Notes: generated from the letters alone by a model not told the origin. DNA of 64,000 nucleotides from Ramlibacter albus (GCF_014297445.1 NZ_JACORU010000007.1:124001-188000), one strand, 5' to 3'; shown: positions 8,118 through 18,766, counted from the stretch's first letter. Translations and numbers: made by a program.

Positions 8118-9899
8118 GTGTTGTTGGGGGCGTCGTTGACGAAGTTGTTGTTGCGCTGGGCGGCCGCTGTCGCCCTGTTCCTGCTTGCGTGCGCGTGCCG
8201 CGCGCAGCCCGGCGTGCTCGTGCTCGGGCCCAGCGGGCAGGCGATCGAGCCGCAGGAGGTGTGGGCGTCCGTCGCCGACCGGAAGGTCACGATCGAGGAC
8301 GCCGCGCGAGGCAAGCTGCCGCTGCGCCCCCAATCCATCCACACGGTTTTCGACCTGAACGCGTCCAACGCGTTGTGGGTGCAGTTGCGCGTGCAACCCA
8401 CGGCTTCGCAGGCCTGGGTGCTGGAGCTGCCCATGCCCACGCTCGACCAGGTGACGCTGTGGCAGCGCGACGCCACCGGCCGCTGGGTGGCCGCGCGGAC
8501 GGGCGACACGGTGCCGGTCTCGCAATGGCCGGAATCCGGGCGCTACCCTTTCTTCCGGCTCCAGTTGCCGCCGGGCCAGGTGACGGACCTGTTCGTGGAA
8601 GTGCGCTACCCGCTGCCCGTGTCGCTGCCGATGCGCGTGGTGACGACCAACAGCCACGACTACCGCACGCAACTCGAGTTCCTCGGCCTGGGCATGGCGC
8701 TCGGTGCGCTCGCGATGCTGCTGGCCATCGCGTGCTACCGCGCATGGCGATTGCGGGACGGCGCGTATGCGCTGTTCGCGGCGCATGCGCTGGTGAGTGC
8801 GCTGGCGGTCGCGGCCTTCACGGGCGTGGGCGGCCAGTGGCTCTGGCCGGGTGCGGGGGCGTGGATCGACGCGTCACCGGGCTGTCTCGCGATCCTCGGC
8901 GCGGGTTTTGCGCTGCTGATCGTCGAGCGGCTGGCCGCGTTCGACCGCAGGCATCGCCTGCTCGGGCTGGCCTTGCGCGCGGGAGGGCTCGCGGGGCCGG
9001 TGCTTGCGATCGCGTACCTCTTCACGGAGCGCCGTGCAGGCGTCGTGGCGCTGGGTGCGTATGTGCTCGTCGTGGCGCTCCTCGCGATCACGTCCGCCGC
9101 GCTCACCTGGCGCCGCGGCGACCCCGTGGGCCGCTGGATGGCGGCGGGCTCGGTGCCGCTCGCCGCGTCCGTGCTGCTGGCGATCGCGCGGGTCTACAAC
9201 TGGATCGAAGCGTCGTGGGTCACCGAATACGCGGTGGTGATGGCGCTCACCCTGGACCTGCCGACGCTGCAGGCTGCCCTCAACAGCCGCTCGCGCGAGC
9301 GGCGCAGCGCGCAGCTGCGGCAACTCGCCTCGTCGAGCCAGGACGCATTGACCGGGTTGCTCAAGGCGGGCCCGTTCTTCGCGCGCTTGCGGCAGGCGAT
9401 CGACCGCTTCGAGCGAACCGGCGAAAGCTCGGCGGTGGCGGTGATCGAGCTTGCGAACTACGCGCTCATCAAGCAGAACCTGGGCAACGAGGTGGCGGAG
9501 GAGTCGCTGCTTCGCGGCGTGATCCGGCTGCGCAAGATCGTGCGCGACGTCGACACCACCGGCCGCATCGGCGAGGCGCGCTTCGGGCTGGTGCTCGAAG
9601 GCATGCACTCGCGCGACGCCGTGCGGCAGGTGGCGACGCGGCTCATCGCGTGGGGACTGATGCCCGACGAGGAAAGCCCCGGCGCGCCGGTGCTGCAGTT
9701 CCACGTGTCGGCGCTGCTGGTGCCCGAGCTGCACGGCGCGGACCCCGTGGCAGCCCTGCTCGCCACGCTGCGCGCGATGTCACCCGGTACACGCAAGCCG
9801 TTTCGCTTTGCCGACCCGCACGGCACGCCGCCCGACTCCGTGGCGTCGGACGGGCTCGCGAGCGCGCCTGGGCCTGCGCCAGCAACCCAAAGCGTGTAA
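8118..9899 (+). CDS. 7TM receptor (7TMR-DISM type) with degenerate GGDEF domain
   Basis: About 590 residues. Possible starts are GTG 8118 or TTG 8136; the latter follows a GGGGG run by 5 bp and gives a cleaner signal peptide (MTKLLLRWAAAVALFLLACA). Next come a periplasmic beta-rich 7TMR-DISM extracellular domain (about 25-180), six or seven hydrophobic segments (about 185-390), and a C-terminal GGDEF-like domain from about 405 (SSQDALTGLLKAGPFFARL). The catalytic motif reads RIGEARFG instead of R-x-GGDEF, so diguanylate cyclase activity is unlikely. It may bind a nucleotide or act through a partner. Ligand and output are unknown. Confidence 0.75.
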   Translation: MLLGASLTKLLLRWAAAVALFLLACACRAQPGVLVLGPSGQAIEPQEVWASVADRKVTIEDAARGKLPLRPQSIHTVFDLNASNALWVQLRVQPTASQAWVLELPMPTLDQVTLWQRDATGRWVAARTGDTVPVSQWPESGRYPFFRLQLPPGQVTDLFVEVRYPLPVSLPMRVVTTNSHDYRTQLEFLGLGMALGALAMLLAIACYRAWRLRDGAYALFAAHALVSALAVAAFTGVGGQWLWPGAGAWIDASPGCLAILGAGFALLIVERLAAFDRRHRLLGLALRAGGLAGPVLAIAYLFTERRAGVVALGAYVLVVALLAITSAALTWRRGDPVGRWMAAGSVPLAASVLLAIARVYNWIEASWVTEYAVVMALTLDLPTLQAALNSRSRERRSAQLRQLASSSQDALTGLLKAGPFFARLRQAIDRFERTGESSAVAVIELANYALIKQNLGNEVAEESLLRGVIRLRKIVRDVDTTGRIGEARFGLVLEGMHSRDAVRQVATRLIAWGLMPDEESPGAPVLQFHVSALLVPELHGADPVAALLATLRAMSPGTRKPFRFADPHGTPPDSVASDGLASAPGPAPATQSV

Positions 9900-9938
9900 G
9901 GTACGCGGCTCGCCCGCGACACATGCCCTGGAGGTTCC

Positions 9939-10550
9939 ATGCTCACGCTTTACTACGCCCCGAACACTTGCGCGCTCGCCGCGCACCTCGCGCTGGAACA
10001 TGCCGGCGCCGACTACAAGGCCGTGCGGCTCGATTTCTCGAAGTCCGAACAACGCTCGCCCGAGTACCTGAAGGTCAACCCCAAGGGCCGCGTGCCGGCC
10101 CTCGTGAGCGAGCGCGGCGTGCTCACCGAGACGCCCGCGCTGCTGCAATTCATCGCGCAAAGCTTTCCCAAGGCACAACTCGCGCCGCTGGACGACCCCT
10201 GGGCGCTGGCCAAGGCCAACGAGTTCAACAGCTACCTGTGCTCCACGGTGCACGTGAACCACGCGCACAAGGGCCGCGGCTACCGCTGGTCCGACGACCC
10301 CGCGGCGCACGAGTCCATGAAGGCCAAGGTGGCGCAGAACATGGGCGACTGCTTCGAGCTGATCGAGCGCGAGATGGTGCGCGGGCACTGGGTGCTGGGC
10401 GAGAAGCTGTCGATCTGCGACTTCTACCTCTTCACCATCGTGCAGTGGCTGCCGGGCGACGGTGTGGACCCGTCGCGGTTTGCGAAGGTGTCGCAGCTCG
10501 CGCATGCGGTGCGCGAACTGCCGGCGACGCAGCGTGTGCTGGCCGCTTAA
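9939..10550 (+). CDS. glutathione S-transferase family protein
   Basis: A 203-residue cytosolic GST. The N-terminal thioredoxin-like domain (about 1-78) has MLTLYYAPNTCALAAHLAL with the Cys10 typical of beta-class GSTs, the cis-Pro motif GRVPAL (about 51-56) and the glutathione-contacting ETPALLQ (about 65-71). A helical C-terminal domain follows. Members conjugate or reduce electrophiles with glutathione; the substrate here is unknown. Its TAA stop overlaps the stop codon of the convergent XRE-type gene, so there is no intergenic space. Confidence 0.88.
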   Translation: MLTLYYAPNTCALAAHLALEHAGADYKAVRLDFSKSEQRSPEYLKVNPKGRVPALVSERGVLTETPALLQFIAQSFPKAQLAPLDDPWALAKANEFNSYLCSTVHVNHAHKGRGYRWSDDPAAHESMKAKVAQNMGDCFELIEREMVRGHWVLGEKLSICDFYLFTIVQWLPGDGVDPSRFAKVSQLAHAVRELPATQRVLAA

Positions 10551-10987
10551 GCGGGCAAAGCTTCCAGGCGCTTTTGCGCCTCCCGTTTACCGAGCTTGCG
10601 CAACTCGGCAATCGCACCCATCTGCGACGCGCGCGGGCGCGCCTTGCCGGCCTCCCACTTGTAGATCGACTGGCCGGTGACGCCGACCAGCGCGCCGAAG
10701 GCTTCGGCGGACAAGCCCAGGCGCTTGCGGTGCGACGCCAGCCCCTTGGCGCTGAAGCGGCGCTGCTCCTGCGTCTCGGCCTCGTCGCCCTCGGCCGCCG
10801 CCGCGCGGCCACGCCGGGAACCGGCGGACTTGACCTGCCGTTGCAATGTCGAGATCTGCCGCTTGAGTTCCGCGATCTCGCTGCGGTAACGGGCCGTGGC
10901 TTTCTTCAGGCTCTCCGTTTCCGCGCGGACTTCCTTGCGAGCGAGGCGGGAGATCTCGGTTTTGAGGACGGATGCAATGTTGGGCAT
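10547..10987 (-). CDS. XRE-type helix-turn-helix protein with N-terminal coiled coil
   Basis: A 146-residue protein starting at the ATG 10987-10985; the frame runs on upstream but without family-like sequence. Residues 1-60 form a charged helical coiled coil (KTEISRLARKEVRAETESLKKATARY and on). Residues about 85-135 are a Cro/C1-type HTH with LGLSAEAFGALVGVTGQSIYKWEAGKARPR. The coiled coil plus C-terminal HTH layout is found in small betaproteobacterial DNA-binding proteins of unknown target. The last codon overlaps the GST stop on the other strand within TTAA (10547-10550). Confidence 0.75.
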   Translation of the reverse strand: MPNIASVLKTEISRLARKEVRAETESLKKATARYRSEIAELKRQISTLQRQVKSAGSRRGRAAAAEGDEAETQEQRRFSAKGLASHRKRLGLSAEAFGALVGVTGQSIYKWEAGKARPRASQMGAIAELRKLGKREAQKRLEALPA

Positions 10988-11007
10988 AAGGGGCCATTGT
11001 GCCCCGT

Positions 11008-11226
11008 TCAGCTGCCCCCGCCTCCAACTTTGTTGCCGGGCTTGTCCCGCGAACCCTCGCGCAGCTTGGCGCGGCTGCGCTCCCAGACCTTCAGCCGTGC
11101 GAGCGCGCTGGCCGCGCCGCTGCCGGTGTTGCCCGCGGGCTGCTCTTCGGGCAACACGGGCTTGCCCTCGGCAGGTGCGCAATCGGGCGGATCCACCGGG
11201 GCGTCGTCGGGCATCTTGGGGGTCAC
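11008..11226 (-). CDS. small hypothetical protein, 72 aa
   Basis: A Pro/Ala/Gly-rich acidic N-terminal half (MTPKMPDDAPVDPPDCAPAE) leads to a basic helical stretch (ALARLKVWERSRAKLREGSR) and a GGGGS tail. No known domain. It starts 20 bp upstream of the XRE-type gene's start on the same strand, in gene order before it. The SARLKVWERSRAKLR-like segment looks protein-like rather than random, but the gene is short and the call is moderate. Confidence 0.4.
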   Translation of the reverse strand: MTPKMPDDAPVDPPDCAPAEGKPVLPEEQPAGNTGSGAASALARLKVWERSRAKLREGSRDKPGNKVGGGGS

Positions 11227-11350
11227 GAATGGAGACTAGCCCGTACCTGCGCCACGGCTGTAGGACACGGCCCAGCCGTGCCTGTAGGCCGAAGCTGGCT
11301 TTGCACCTTGCGCACTGCAAGTTGCACGCGGCTTGCTTAAACTGCCCGCG

Positions 11351-11698
11351 ATGCGCAAACGCCCATTCCTCTTGCACACGCGCCTGCTGTTCTGGGCCGA
11401 CGGGATGACGATCGCACCCTGGCTGGTGCTCGTGCACCCGCGGGCACGGGGCGACCGCGGCCTGATCGCGCACGAGAGCGTGCACTGCGAGCAGATGCGA
11501 CGCACCGGTACGGTGAAGTTCTGGCTGCTGTACCTGCTCAGCCGCCGCTTCCGGCTCGCGTGCGAGGTCGAGGCCTACCGCGAGTCGCTGCGGCACCACG
11601 AGGGCGGGCTGCGTTACTTCGCGCGGCACCTGGCCGAGGGCTACTTCCTCGGCATCACGGCCGACGAGGCTGAACGGCTGCTCATCAACGGGGTGTAG
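11351..11698 (+). CDS. small HExxH-containing protein, 115 aa, function unknown
   Basis: The start at the ATG 11351 is preferred over a TTG at 11333. The protein has a short hydrophobic patch near the N-terminus (LLFWADGMTIAPWLVLVH), then HESVHCEQ (about residues 42-49), an amphipathic segment, and CEVEAYRES about 30 residues later. HExxH with a downstream ExxxAY-like helix is the layout of gluzincin-type metallopeptidases, but at 115 residues this would be a minimal domain. Phage and plasmid proteins with HExxHxxQ of similar size exist. Peptidase activity is only a suggestion. Confidence 0.55.
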   Translation: MRKRPFLLHTRLLFWADGMTIAPWLVLVHPRARGDRGLIAHESVHCEQMRRTGTVKFWLLYLLSRRFRLACEVEAYRESLRHHEGGLRYFARHLAEGYFLGITADEAERLLINGV

Positions 11699-11793
11699 GA
11701 GCGGGCGCACCCGCGGTTTGGCAGCACGGCAATTCCCTGCGCGGCCTCGCCGGCTTAACGTTGGCCTTGTCGGTAAACAGGAAAGGAATTGCC

Positions 11794-12006
11794 ATGAACA
11801 AGGACCAGGTCAAGGGTTTGACGAAGGAAGCCACCGGCGAGGTGAAGGAGCAGGTGGGCAAGGCGCTGGGCGACACGGAGCTGCGCGTGAAGGGCCATGC
11901 GAAGGAATTCGAAGGCAAGGCGCAGAAGAAGCTGGGCGACATGAAGGAAGTCGCTCGCGAGGACATGGACGACATCGAGCGCAACCCGTCCAACAACCAG
12001 AGCTAG
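11794..12006 (+). CDS. CsbD-like general stress protein
   Basis: A 70-residue hydrophilic protein with the CsbD signature: MNKDQVKGLTKEATGEVKEQ followed by a second, similar helix-forming segment (VKGHAKEFEGKAQKKLGDMK). The family is small, highly charged and helical or intrinsically flexible, induced by general stress in many bacteria; the molecular function is unknown. A good Shine-Dalgarno (GGAAAGGAA) precedes the ATG. A strong hairpin terminator follows the stop codon at once. Confidence 0.88.
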   Translation: MNKDQVKGLTKEATGEVKEQVGKALGDTELRVKGHAKEFEGKAQKKLGDMKEVAREDMDDIERNPSNNQS

Positions 12007-12017
12007 GCCATCGCGCA

Positions 12018-12049
12018 AGAAAAAAGCCGGCGTTTGCCGGCTTTTTTCT
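12018..12049. terminator. bidirectional intrinsic terminator
   Basis: A stem of AAAAAAGCCGGC and GCCGGCTTTTTT with a 4-base loop (GTTT). The A-run on one side and T-run on the other let it terminate both the CsbD gene (+) and the small gene that ends at 12050 (-). Confidence 0.9.
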
Positions 12050-12202
12050 TTACGCGATCCCGATGTGTCGCGCCCGGTCGGCGAGCTCCTTCTGCTTCAG
12101 CAGGATGCGGGGCACGTCGGGGTGCAGCGGATCGATCTCGCGCAGGGCCCAGCGGTAGAACATCTGGGCGATGGTGAGGTGCAGCAGGTTGAGGATCTTC
12201 AT
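12050..12202 (-). CDS. small hypothetical protein, 50 aa
   Basis: The ORF starts at the ATG 12202-12200 directly after a purine-rich AAGGGGG. The peptide MKILNLLHLTIAQMFYRWAL is amphipathic, and the rest (REIDPLHPDVPRILLKQKELADRARHI) is charged and helical. It lies downstream of ppa in the same direction, 80 bp away, and ends at a shared terminator. The frame is too short to be certain, but the sequence looks like a conserved small protein rather than noise. Function unknown. Confidence 0.5.
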   Translation of the reverse strand: MKILNLLHLTIAQMFYRWALREIDPLHPDVPRILLKQKELADRARHIGIA

Positions 12203-12282
12203 CCCCCTTATCCTCGCGATTTCGCGAAAAAGCCCTGTAAGGCTTCCCCGCCTGCACAAGTCGGACAAGGGAGGATGCCGGC

Positions 12283-12819
12283 TCAGCCGTGCTGCTTGCG
12301 GTAGCTTTCGATACCGTCCAGCACTTCCTTCTTGGCCGATTCCGGCCCTTCCCAGCCCAGCACCTTGACCCACTTGCCGGGCTCGAGGTCCTTGTAGTGC
12401 TCGAAGAAGTGCGCGATGGTCTTCAGGCGCAGCGGGTTCAGGTCCTCGGGCTTCTGCCACTGCGTGTAGATCGAGAGGATCTTGTCCGTGGGCACCGCGA
12501 GCACCTTCGCGTCGTCGCCCGCCTCGTCCTGCATCTTCAGGATGCCGATGGGGCGGCACGGCACCACCACGCCGGGGATCAGCGGCACGGGCGTGATCAC
12601 CAGCACGTCGACCGGGTCGCCGTCACCGCTGATCGTCTTGGGCACGTAGCCGTAGTTCGTGGGGTAGTGCATCGACGTGGACATGAAGCGGTCCACGAAG
12701 ATGGCGCCGGTTTCCTTGTCCACCTCGTACTTCACGGGGTCGGCATTCATCGGGATCTCGATGATCACGTTGAAGGAGTCGGGCACGTTCTTGCCGGGGG
12801 TGACTTGGTCGAGGGACAT
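12283..12819 (-). CDS. ppa: inorganic pyrophosphatase (soluble, family I)
   Basis: A 178-residue family I pyrophosphatase that hydrolyses PPi to phosphate in the cytosol and pulls biosynthetic reactions forward. The active-site signature D66-G-D68-P-V-D71 is present, with [11 protein letters not shown] (about 50-60) and KVLAVPTDK (about 104-112) as in E. coli Ppa. Length matches the family. It is divergent from the membrane H+-pyrophosphatase gene, with a 202-bp gap that must hold both promoters. Confidence 0.95.
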   Translation of the reverse strand: MSLDQVTPGKNVPDSFNVIIEIPMNADPVKYEVDKETGAIFVDRFMSTSMHYPTNYGYVPKTISGDGDPVDVLVITPVPLIPGVVVPCRPIGILKMQDEAGDDAKVLAVPTDKILSIYTQWQKPEDLNPLRLKTIAHFFEHYKDLEPGKWVKVLGWEGPESAKKEVLDGIESYRKQHG

Positions 12820-12906
12820 GGTTTTTCCGCGGGTTTTCTGCGAGTGATATGACTAGGGACAAACCCTGATTCTAGTTTCGCTCCCTGTGCTTGCCCGTGG
12901 CTGACG

Positions 12907-12993
12907 TATATTCCGGCGGTTGGCCAATCGCCTCCGCATTTCGGATGGGACGAGGAAGCAACGCAGCGGGGGCACCGCGGCGTTGGCGCCCCC
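12907..12993 (+). promoter_or_regulatory. putative hppA -10 element and leader hairpin
   Basis: In the ppa/hppA gap a TATATT at 12907-12912 could be a -10 box; no good -35 is visible. About 55 bp later GGGGGC (12968-12973) and GCCCCC (12988-12993) can form a stem in the leader, ahead of an AGGAGA (13008-13013) ribosome site for hppA. Whether the stem regulates expression is unknown. Confidence 0.3.
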
Positions 12994-13021
12994 ACCAAGC
13001 GAAACATAGGAGAAGAGAGAT

Positions 13022-15154
<2,133 letters not shown>

Positions 15155-15156
15155 GA

Positions 15157-15179
15157 AAGGGCGCCTCGGCGCCCTTTTT
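15157..15179 (+). terminator. intrinsic terminator after hppA
   Basis: AAGGGCGCC and GGCGCCCTT with a two-base loop (TC), followed by a T-run. The right end abuts the stop codon of the convergent TetR gene. Confidence 0.85.
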
Positions 15180-15787
15180 CATTCCCCCGCGTGGGTGACG
15201 GAGCGGACCAGCTCGCTGGCCGGCTCCACCAGCTCCCTGAGCCGCCCCACCTTGTTCTCCTCGATGTACTGGAGAACGAGCTCGTTGATGCCGCCGACGA
15301 TGGCCATGGCCATGTCGTGCGACAGCGGCGTCTTGCGCGGGTGGCCGCTGGGGCCGTTGACCACGCCGAGGATGAAGTCGGCGATCTCCTCGTTCACGCG
15401 GCGGCGCGCGGCGAGGCCTTCGGCGCCGAGCCCGAGGATCTCGATGAACAGCGTGCGCATCAGCACCGGGCTTTCGGCCATCGAGCCGAAGTAGGCCGTG
15501 AGCGCGGTCTCCACCTGGGTCTGCCACTCGTGCGAGGGGTCGATGGCCTCGCGCAGGGTCTTCAGGCCCTTGTGGCTGGACGCGACGTAAAGCGCGATCA
15601 GGCATTCGGCCTTGGTGTTGAAGTGTTCGTAGAACGTGCGGCGCGACACCGCCGCCTCGCGCACGATGTCCGCGATGGTGGTGTCCGGGTAGCCCTTGGC
15701 CGCCACCGCGTGGGCCATGCCTTCGAGAAGGCGCCGCCGGTGCTGGTGGACGCCGCTGTCCTGCTGTTCCTGTACGAGTTCAACCAT
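15179..15787 (-). CDS. TetR/AcrR family transcriptional regulator
   Basis: A 202-residue regulator. An N-terminal HTH (about 15-62) reads RRLLEGMAHAVAAKGYPDTT followed by IADIVREAAVSRRTFYEHF, the standard TetR pattern with YEHF at the end of the recognition helix. The remainder is a helical ligand/dimer domain. It is divergent from the di-iron hydrolase gene with only a short shared promoter, so it most likely represses that gene and itself. The ligand is unknown; similar regulators respond to fatty acids or hydrophobic compounds. Confidence 0.9.
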   Translation of the reverse strand: MVELVQEQQDSGVHQHRRRLLEGMAHAVAAKGYPDTTIADIVREAAVSRRTFYEHFNTKAECLIALYVASSHKGLKTLREAIDPSHEWQTQVETALTAYFGSMAESPVLMRTLFIEILGLGAEGLAARRRVNEEIADFILGVVNGPSGHPRKTPLSHDMAMAIVGGINELVLQYIEENKVGRLRELVEPASELVRSVTHAGE

Positions 15788-15816
15788 TTGGCCTCAATTG
15801 TGACAAGGGGTGGCGC

Positions 15817-15845
15817 TTGACAGCATCCGGAATCGCCCCCATCAT
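15817..15845 (+). promoter_or_regulatory. putative promoter of the PF10118-type hydrolase
   Basis: TTGACA at 15817-15822, a 17-bp spacer, and CATCAT at 15840-15845. This places the transcription start near 15852 and favours the ATG at 15880 as the translation start rather than upstream TTG or ATG codons. The site lies in the TetR/hydrolase gap, where the TetR protein would bind. Confidence 0.5.
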
Positions 15846-15879
15846 GCGGTACCGACAAGTACCACCCTCGAAAGTCACG

Positions 15880-16704
15880 ATGACCGACCTCGTCGTCCGC
15901 CGCCTCCTCGTCGACATGGAAAAGCCGATCGAGCGCCACTGGTGCGCGGGCGATGCCTTCCGCACCGCCCTCTTCGATGCGCTGTCGATGAGTTTTCCCG
16001 TGGGCGAGCAGTTCTTCATCGACTCCGTGCGCAACGGCTTCAAGGCGCTTGCGCCCGACGAGCAGGAGCGTTTTCGCGCCGAGGTGCAGGGCTTCATCGG
16101 GCAGGAAGCAACGCATCGCCGCCTGCATTCGCTCTACAACGCCCACCTCCTGAAGCTCGGCCTGAAGAACGAGTGGGAGCCGCGCGCTCGCGAACGGCTG
16201 AAGATGATGGAAGGCCAGGACATCCGCCACTGGCTGGGGATCACGGCCGCCAACGAGCACTTCACGGCCATCCTCGCGGACTTCATGCTGAAGAACGCCG
16301 ACCTGCTGGGCGACCGCGACGAGCGCCTGAAGACGCTGTGGCTGTGGCACAGCGCCGAAGAGTCGGAGCACAAAAGCACCGCGTTCGACCTGTACGAGGC
16401 GCTGGGCGGCAGCTACGAGTGGCGCGTGACGTGGATGAAGCGCATCACGACGATCTTCCTCATGGACACGCTGCGGCAGACGGTGCTGAACCTGAAGTCC
16501 GACGGCACGCTGTGGAAGTGGAGTACGTGGAAGAGTGCCGCGTCGTACCTCTTTGGCAAGCGCGGGCTGGTCACGCTCACGTACAAGCCGTGGCGCGAAT
16601 ACTTCCGGCGGGATTTCCATCCGCGGCAGCAGGATTCGACGGCATCGGAAAAGTGGCTCGCTGACAACAGTGAAGTGTTCACGCCGGTGGGGGCGCCTGC
16701 GTAG
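15880..16704 (+). CDS. metal-dependent hydrolase of the PF10118 type (ferritin-like)
   Basis: A 274-residue protein with the chosen start at ATG 15880 (MTDLVVRRLLVDMEKPIERHW), the usual opening of the family, preceded by GAAAG. Upstream in-frame starts (TTG 15817, ATG 15844) would lie in the predicted promoter. Metal-ligand motifs are FIGQEATHRRLH, TAANEHFTA and LWLWHSAEESEHKSTAFD, an E/H-rich set fitting a di-iron four-helix bundle. The family is annotated as putative metal-dependent hydrolase; the substrate is unknown. Divergent from a TetR regulator that may control it. Confidence 0.8.
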   Translation: MTDLVVRRLLVDMEKPIERHWCAGDAFRTALFDALSMSFPVGEQFFIDSVRNGFKALAPDEQERFRAEVQGFIGQEATHRRLHSLYNAHLLKLGLKNEWEPRARERLKMMEGQDIRHWLGITAANEHFTAILADFMLKNADLLGDRDERLKTLWLWHSAEESEHKSTAFDLYEALGGSYEWRVTWMKRITTIFLMDTLRQTVLNLKSDGTLWKWSTWKSAASYLFGKRGLVTLTYKPWREYFRRDFHPRQQDSTASEKWLADNSEVFTPVGAPA

Positions 16705-16736
16705 CGTCCCCTGCCGCGATGCGACAAAATCGCGGC

Positions 16737-18170
16737 ATGCAGCTCCACTACATCGGCAACGCATCCGTCCGCTCCAACTCCGAGCGCACGATCCCCGTCA
16801 TCGACCCTTCGGACGGCCAGGCCTACGACGAGATCCAGCGCGGCGACGCAGCCGACATCGACGTGGCCGTGCGGGCGGCGCGCGCGTGCTACGAGAACAT
16901 CTGGAGCAAGCTGAGCGCCGCCGAGCGCGGGCGCTTGCTGATGCGCCTGTCGAACAAGATCGCCGAGCACGCCGAAGAGCTTGCCGCCATCGAACAGCGC
17001 GATTGCGGCAAGCCCACCAAGCAGGCCAAGGCCGATGCCGCCGCACTGGTGCGCTACTTCGAGTTCTACGCCGGCGCCTGCGACAAGCTGCATGGCGAAA
17101 CCCTGCCCTACCAGGAGGGCTACACGGTGCTCACGTGGCGCGAGCCGCACGGCGTGACGGGCCACGTGATCCCGTGGAACTACCCGATGCAGATCTTCGG
17201 GCGCAGCGTCGGCGGCGCTCTCGCTGCGGGCAACGTGTGCGTGGTGAAGCCATCCGAGGACGCCTGCCTGTCGCTGATCCGCGTGGCGCAGCTCGCCGCC
17301 GAAGCGGGCTTTCCCGCGGGCGCGATCAACATCGTGACGGGCTACGGCCATGAAGTCGGCGACGCGCTCGCGCGCCACGAAGGCATCGACCACATCAGCT
17401 TCACCGGCAGCCCGCGCGTGGGCACGATCATCCAGCAGGTGGCGGCCGAGCGGCATTGTCCCGTGACGCTGGAGCTGGGGGGCAAGAGCCCGCAGATCAT
17501 CTTCGCGGACGCGGACGTGGACCAGGCGCTGCCGGTGGTGATCAACGCGATCGTGCAGAACGCGGGGCAGACGTGCAGCGCGGGCTCGCGCCTGCTGGTG
17601 GAGCAATCGATCTACGAGAAGCTGCTCGACCGGCTCGGCGGCACCTTCGAGAACCTGCGCGTGGGTCCGGCGGCGATGGACCTCGACGTGGGTCCGCTGA
17701 TCCGGCAGAGCCAGCAGCAGCGCGTGTGGGATTTCCTCTCCGATGCGCAGGTGGCGAACATCCCGATGGTGGCGCAGGGCCAGGTGGTGGATGAAGCTCC
17801 GGAGACCGGCTACTACCAGGCTCCCACCCTGCTGCGCGACGTGCCGGTGGACCACCGCCTTGCGCAGGAAGAAGTGTTCGGGCCCGTACTCGCCGCGATG
17901 AGCTTCAAGGACGAGGACCACGCCGTGCATCTGGCGAACGCCACGCACTTCGGTTTGGTCGCCGGCATATGGACGCGCGACGGCGCGCGGCAGCTGCGCA
18001 TGGCCAAGCGCGTGAAGAGCGGGCAGGTGTTCATCAACAACTATGGCGCCGGCGGCGGCGTCGAGCTGCCGTTCGGCGGCATGAAGTCTTCAGGCTATGG
18101 GCGCGAGAAAGGCTTCGAGGCGCTCTACGGCTTCACCGTGCTGAAGACGGTGGCCATCAAGCACGGCTAG
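16737..18170 (+). CDS. aldehyde dehydrogenase (NAD(P)+-dependent)
   Basis: A 477-residue ALDH; the ATG 16737 is preferred to one 18 bp upstream. It has the cofactor motif VTGHVIPWNYPM, the general base E246 in TLELGGKSPQ, and the nucleophile C280 in NAGQTCSAGS. The C-terminal FGGMKSSGYGREKGFEALY is typical of the betaine-aldehyde/gamma-aminobutyraldehyde dehydrogenase branch, but the substrate cannot be fixed from sequence. Its stop codon overlaps that of the convergent lipoprotein gene in CTAG (18167-18170). Confidence 0.9.
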   Translation: MQLHYIGNASVRSNSERTIPVIDPSDGQAYDEIQRGDAADIDVAVRAARACYENIWSKLSAAERGRLLMRLSNKIAEHAEELAAIEQRDCGKPTKQAKADAAALVRYFEFYAGACDKLHGETLPYQEGYTVLTWREPHGVTGHVIPWNYPMQIFGRSVGGALAAGNVCVVKPSEDACLSLIRVAQLAAEAGFPAGAINIVTGYGHEVGDALARHEGIDHISFTGSPRVGTIIQQVAAERHCPVTLELGGKSPQIIFADADVDQALPVVINAIVQNAGQTCSAGSRLLVEQSIYEKLLDRLGGTFENLRVGPAAMDLDVGPLIRQSQQQRVWDFLSDAQVANIPMVAQGQVVDEAPETGYYQAPTLLRDVPVDHRLAQEEVFGPVLAAMSFKDEDHAVHLANATHFGLVAGIWTRDGARQLRMAKRVKSGQVFINNYGAGGGVELPFGGMKSSGYGREKGFEALYGFTVLKTVAIKHG

Positions 18171-18766
18171 CCCTTGATGCGCGCGGTGTTCACCACCGCC
18201 TCCGCCATCGGCAGGATCCGCCCGAAGAAGTGCAGCTGCGGCGCCATGAACGTGGCCGCGTAGAGCTTCTCGTCCTTCACCGCGAGCCAGCCCACGCCGC
18301 GCAGCTGCAGGTCATCCCCGCGGCGGTTGAGCGCGAACTCGAAGCGCACCCCCTTCTCGCCCGCGAAAACCGTCGGCTCCACCTTCGTGATGCGAACGGC
18401 CCCGGCGTTGGCATAAAGCTGCTCGAACAGGTTCACCAACTTCTCGGAGCTCATGCCGGCACGGAAGGTCGGCACGCGCGGGTCCTTCTCGCCGTAGAAA
18501 CGGAAGAACACCATCGGCTTTTCCACCAGCGGGTCGCCGCTCTTCACGCCGCCCCACAGGCGCAGCTGGTCCAGCGGCAGCCCTTCCTGCGTCCACGTGT
18601 CGTACGGCTCCGCGGACCACGGGTCGTTGATCTTGTTCCACGCTTCCGGCACGCGAACGGCGAGCCGGTCGTGCACCACCTGCTCGCCTTCCAACTTCGT
18701 CACCGTCGTGCACGCGGACAGCACCGCGATGAAGACGATGACCGCAACACGCTTGAGGAAATTCAT
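18167..18766 (-). CDS. putative lipoprotein of unknown function
   Basis: A 199-residue protein with a lipoprotein signal: a basic N-terminus, a hydrophobic core and the lipobox LSAC (MNFLKRVAVIVFIAVLSACT), so it should be lipid-anchored. The mature part has mixed alpha/beta sequence (DRLAVRVPEAWNKINDP and so on) with no domain that I recognise. The start overlaps the stop of the upstream M48 protease gene as ATGA, marking translational coupling. Last gene of a three-gene operon of exported proteins. Confidence 0.75.
   Translation of the reverse strand: MNFLKRVAVIVFIAVLSACTTVTKLEGEQVVHDRLAVRVPEAWNKINDPWSAEPYDTWTQEGLPLDQLRLWGGVKSGDPLVEKPMVFFRFYGEKDPRVPTFRAGMSSEKLVNLFEQLYANAGAVRITKVEPTVFAGEKGVRFEFALNRRGDDLQLRGVGWLAVKDEKLYAATFMAPQLHFFGRILPMAEAVVNTARIKG

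Noticed and set aside
12968..12993. A riboswitch in the hppA leader
   Set aside because: Only a simple stem is visible; no conserved riboswitch core was recognised.
15817..15879. An N-terminal extension of the PF10118-type hydrolase from a TTG or the ATG at 15844
   Set aside because: The TTG is part of a good -35 box and the predicted -10 overlaps the first ATG; the family sequence starts at 15880.
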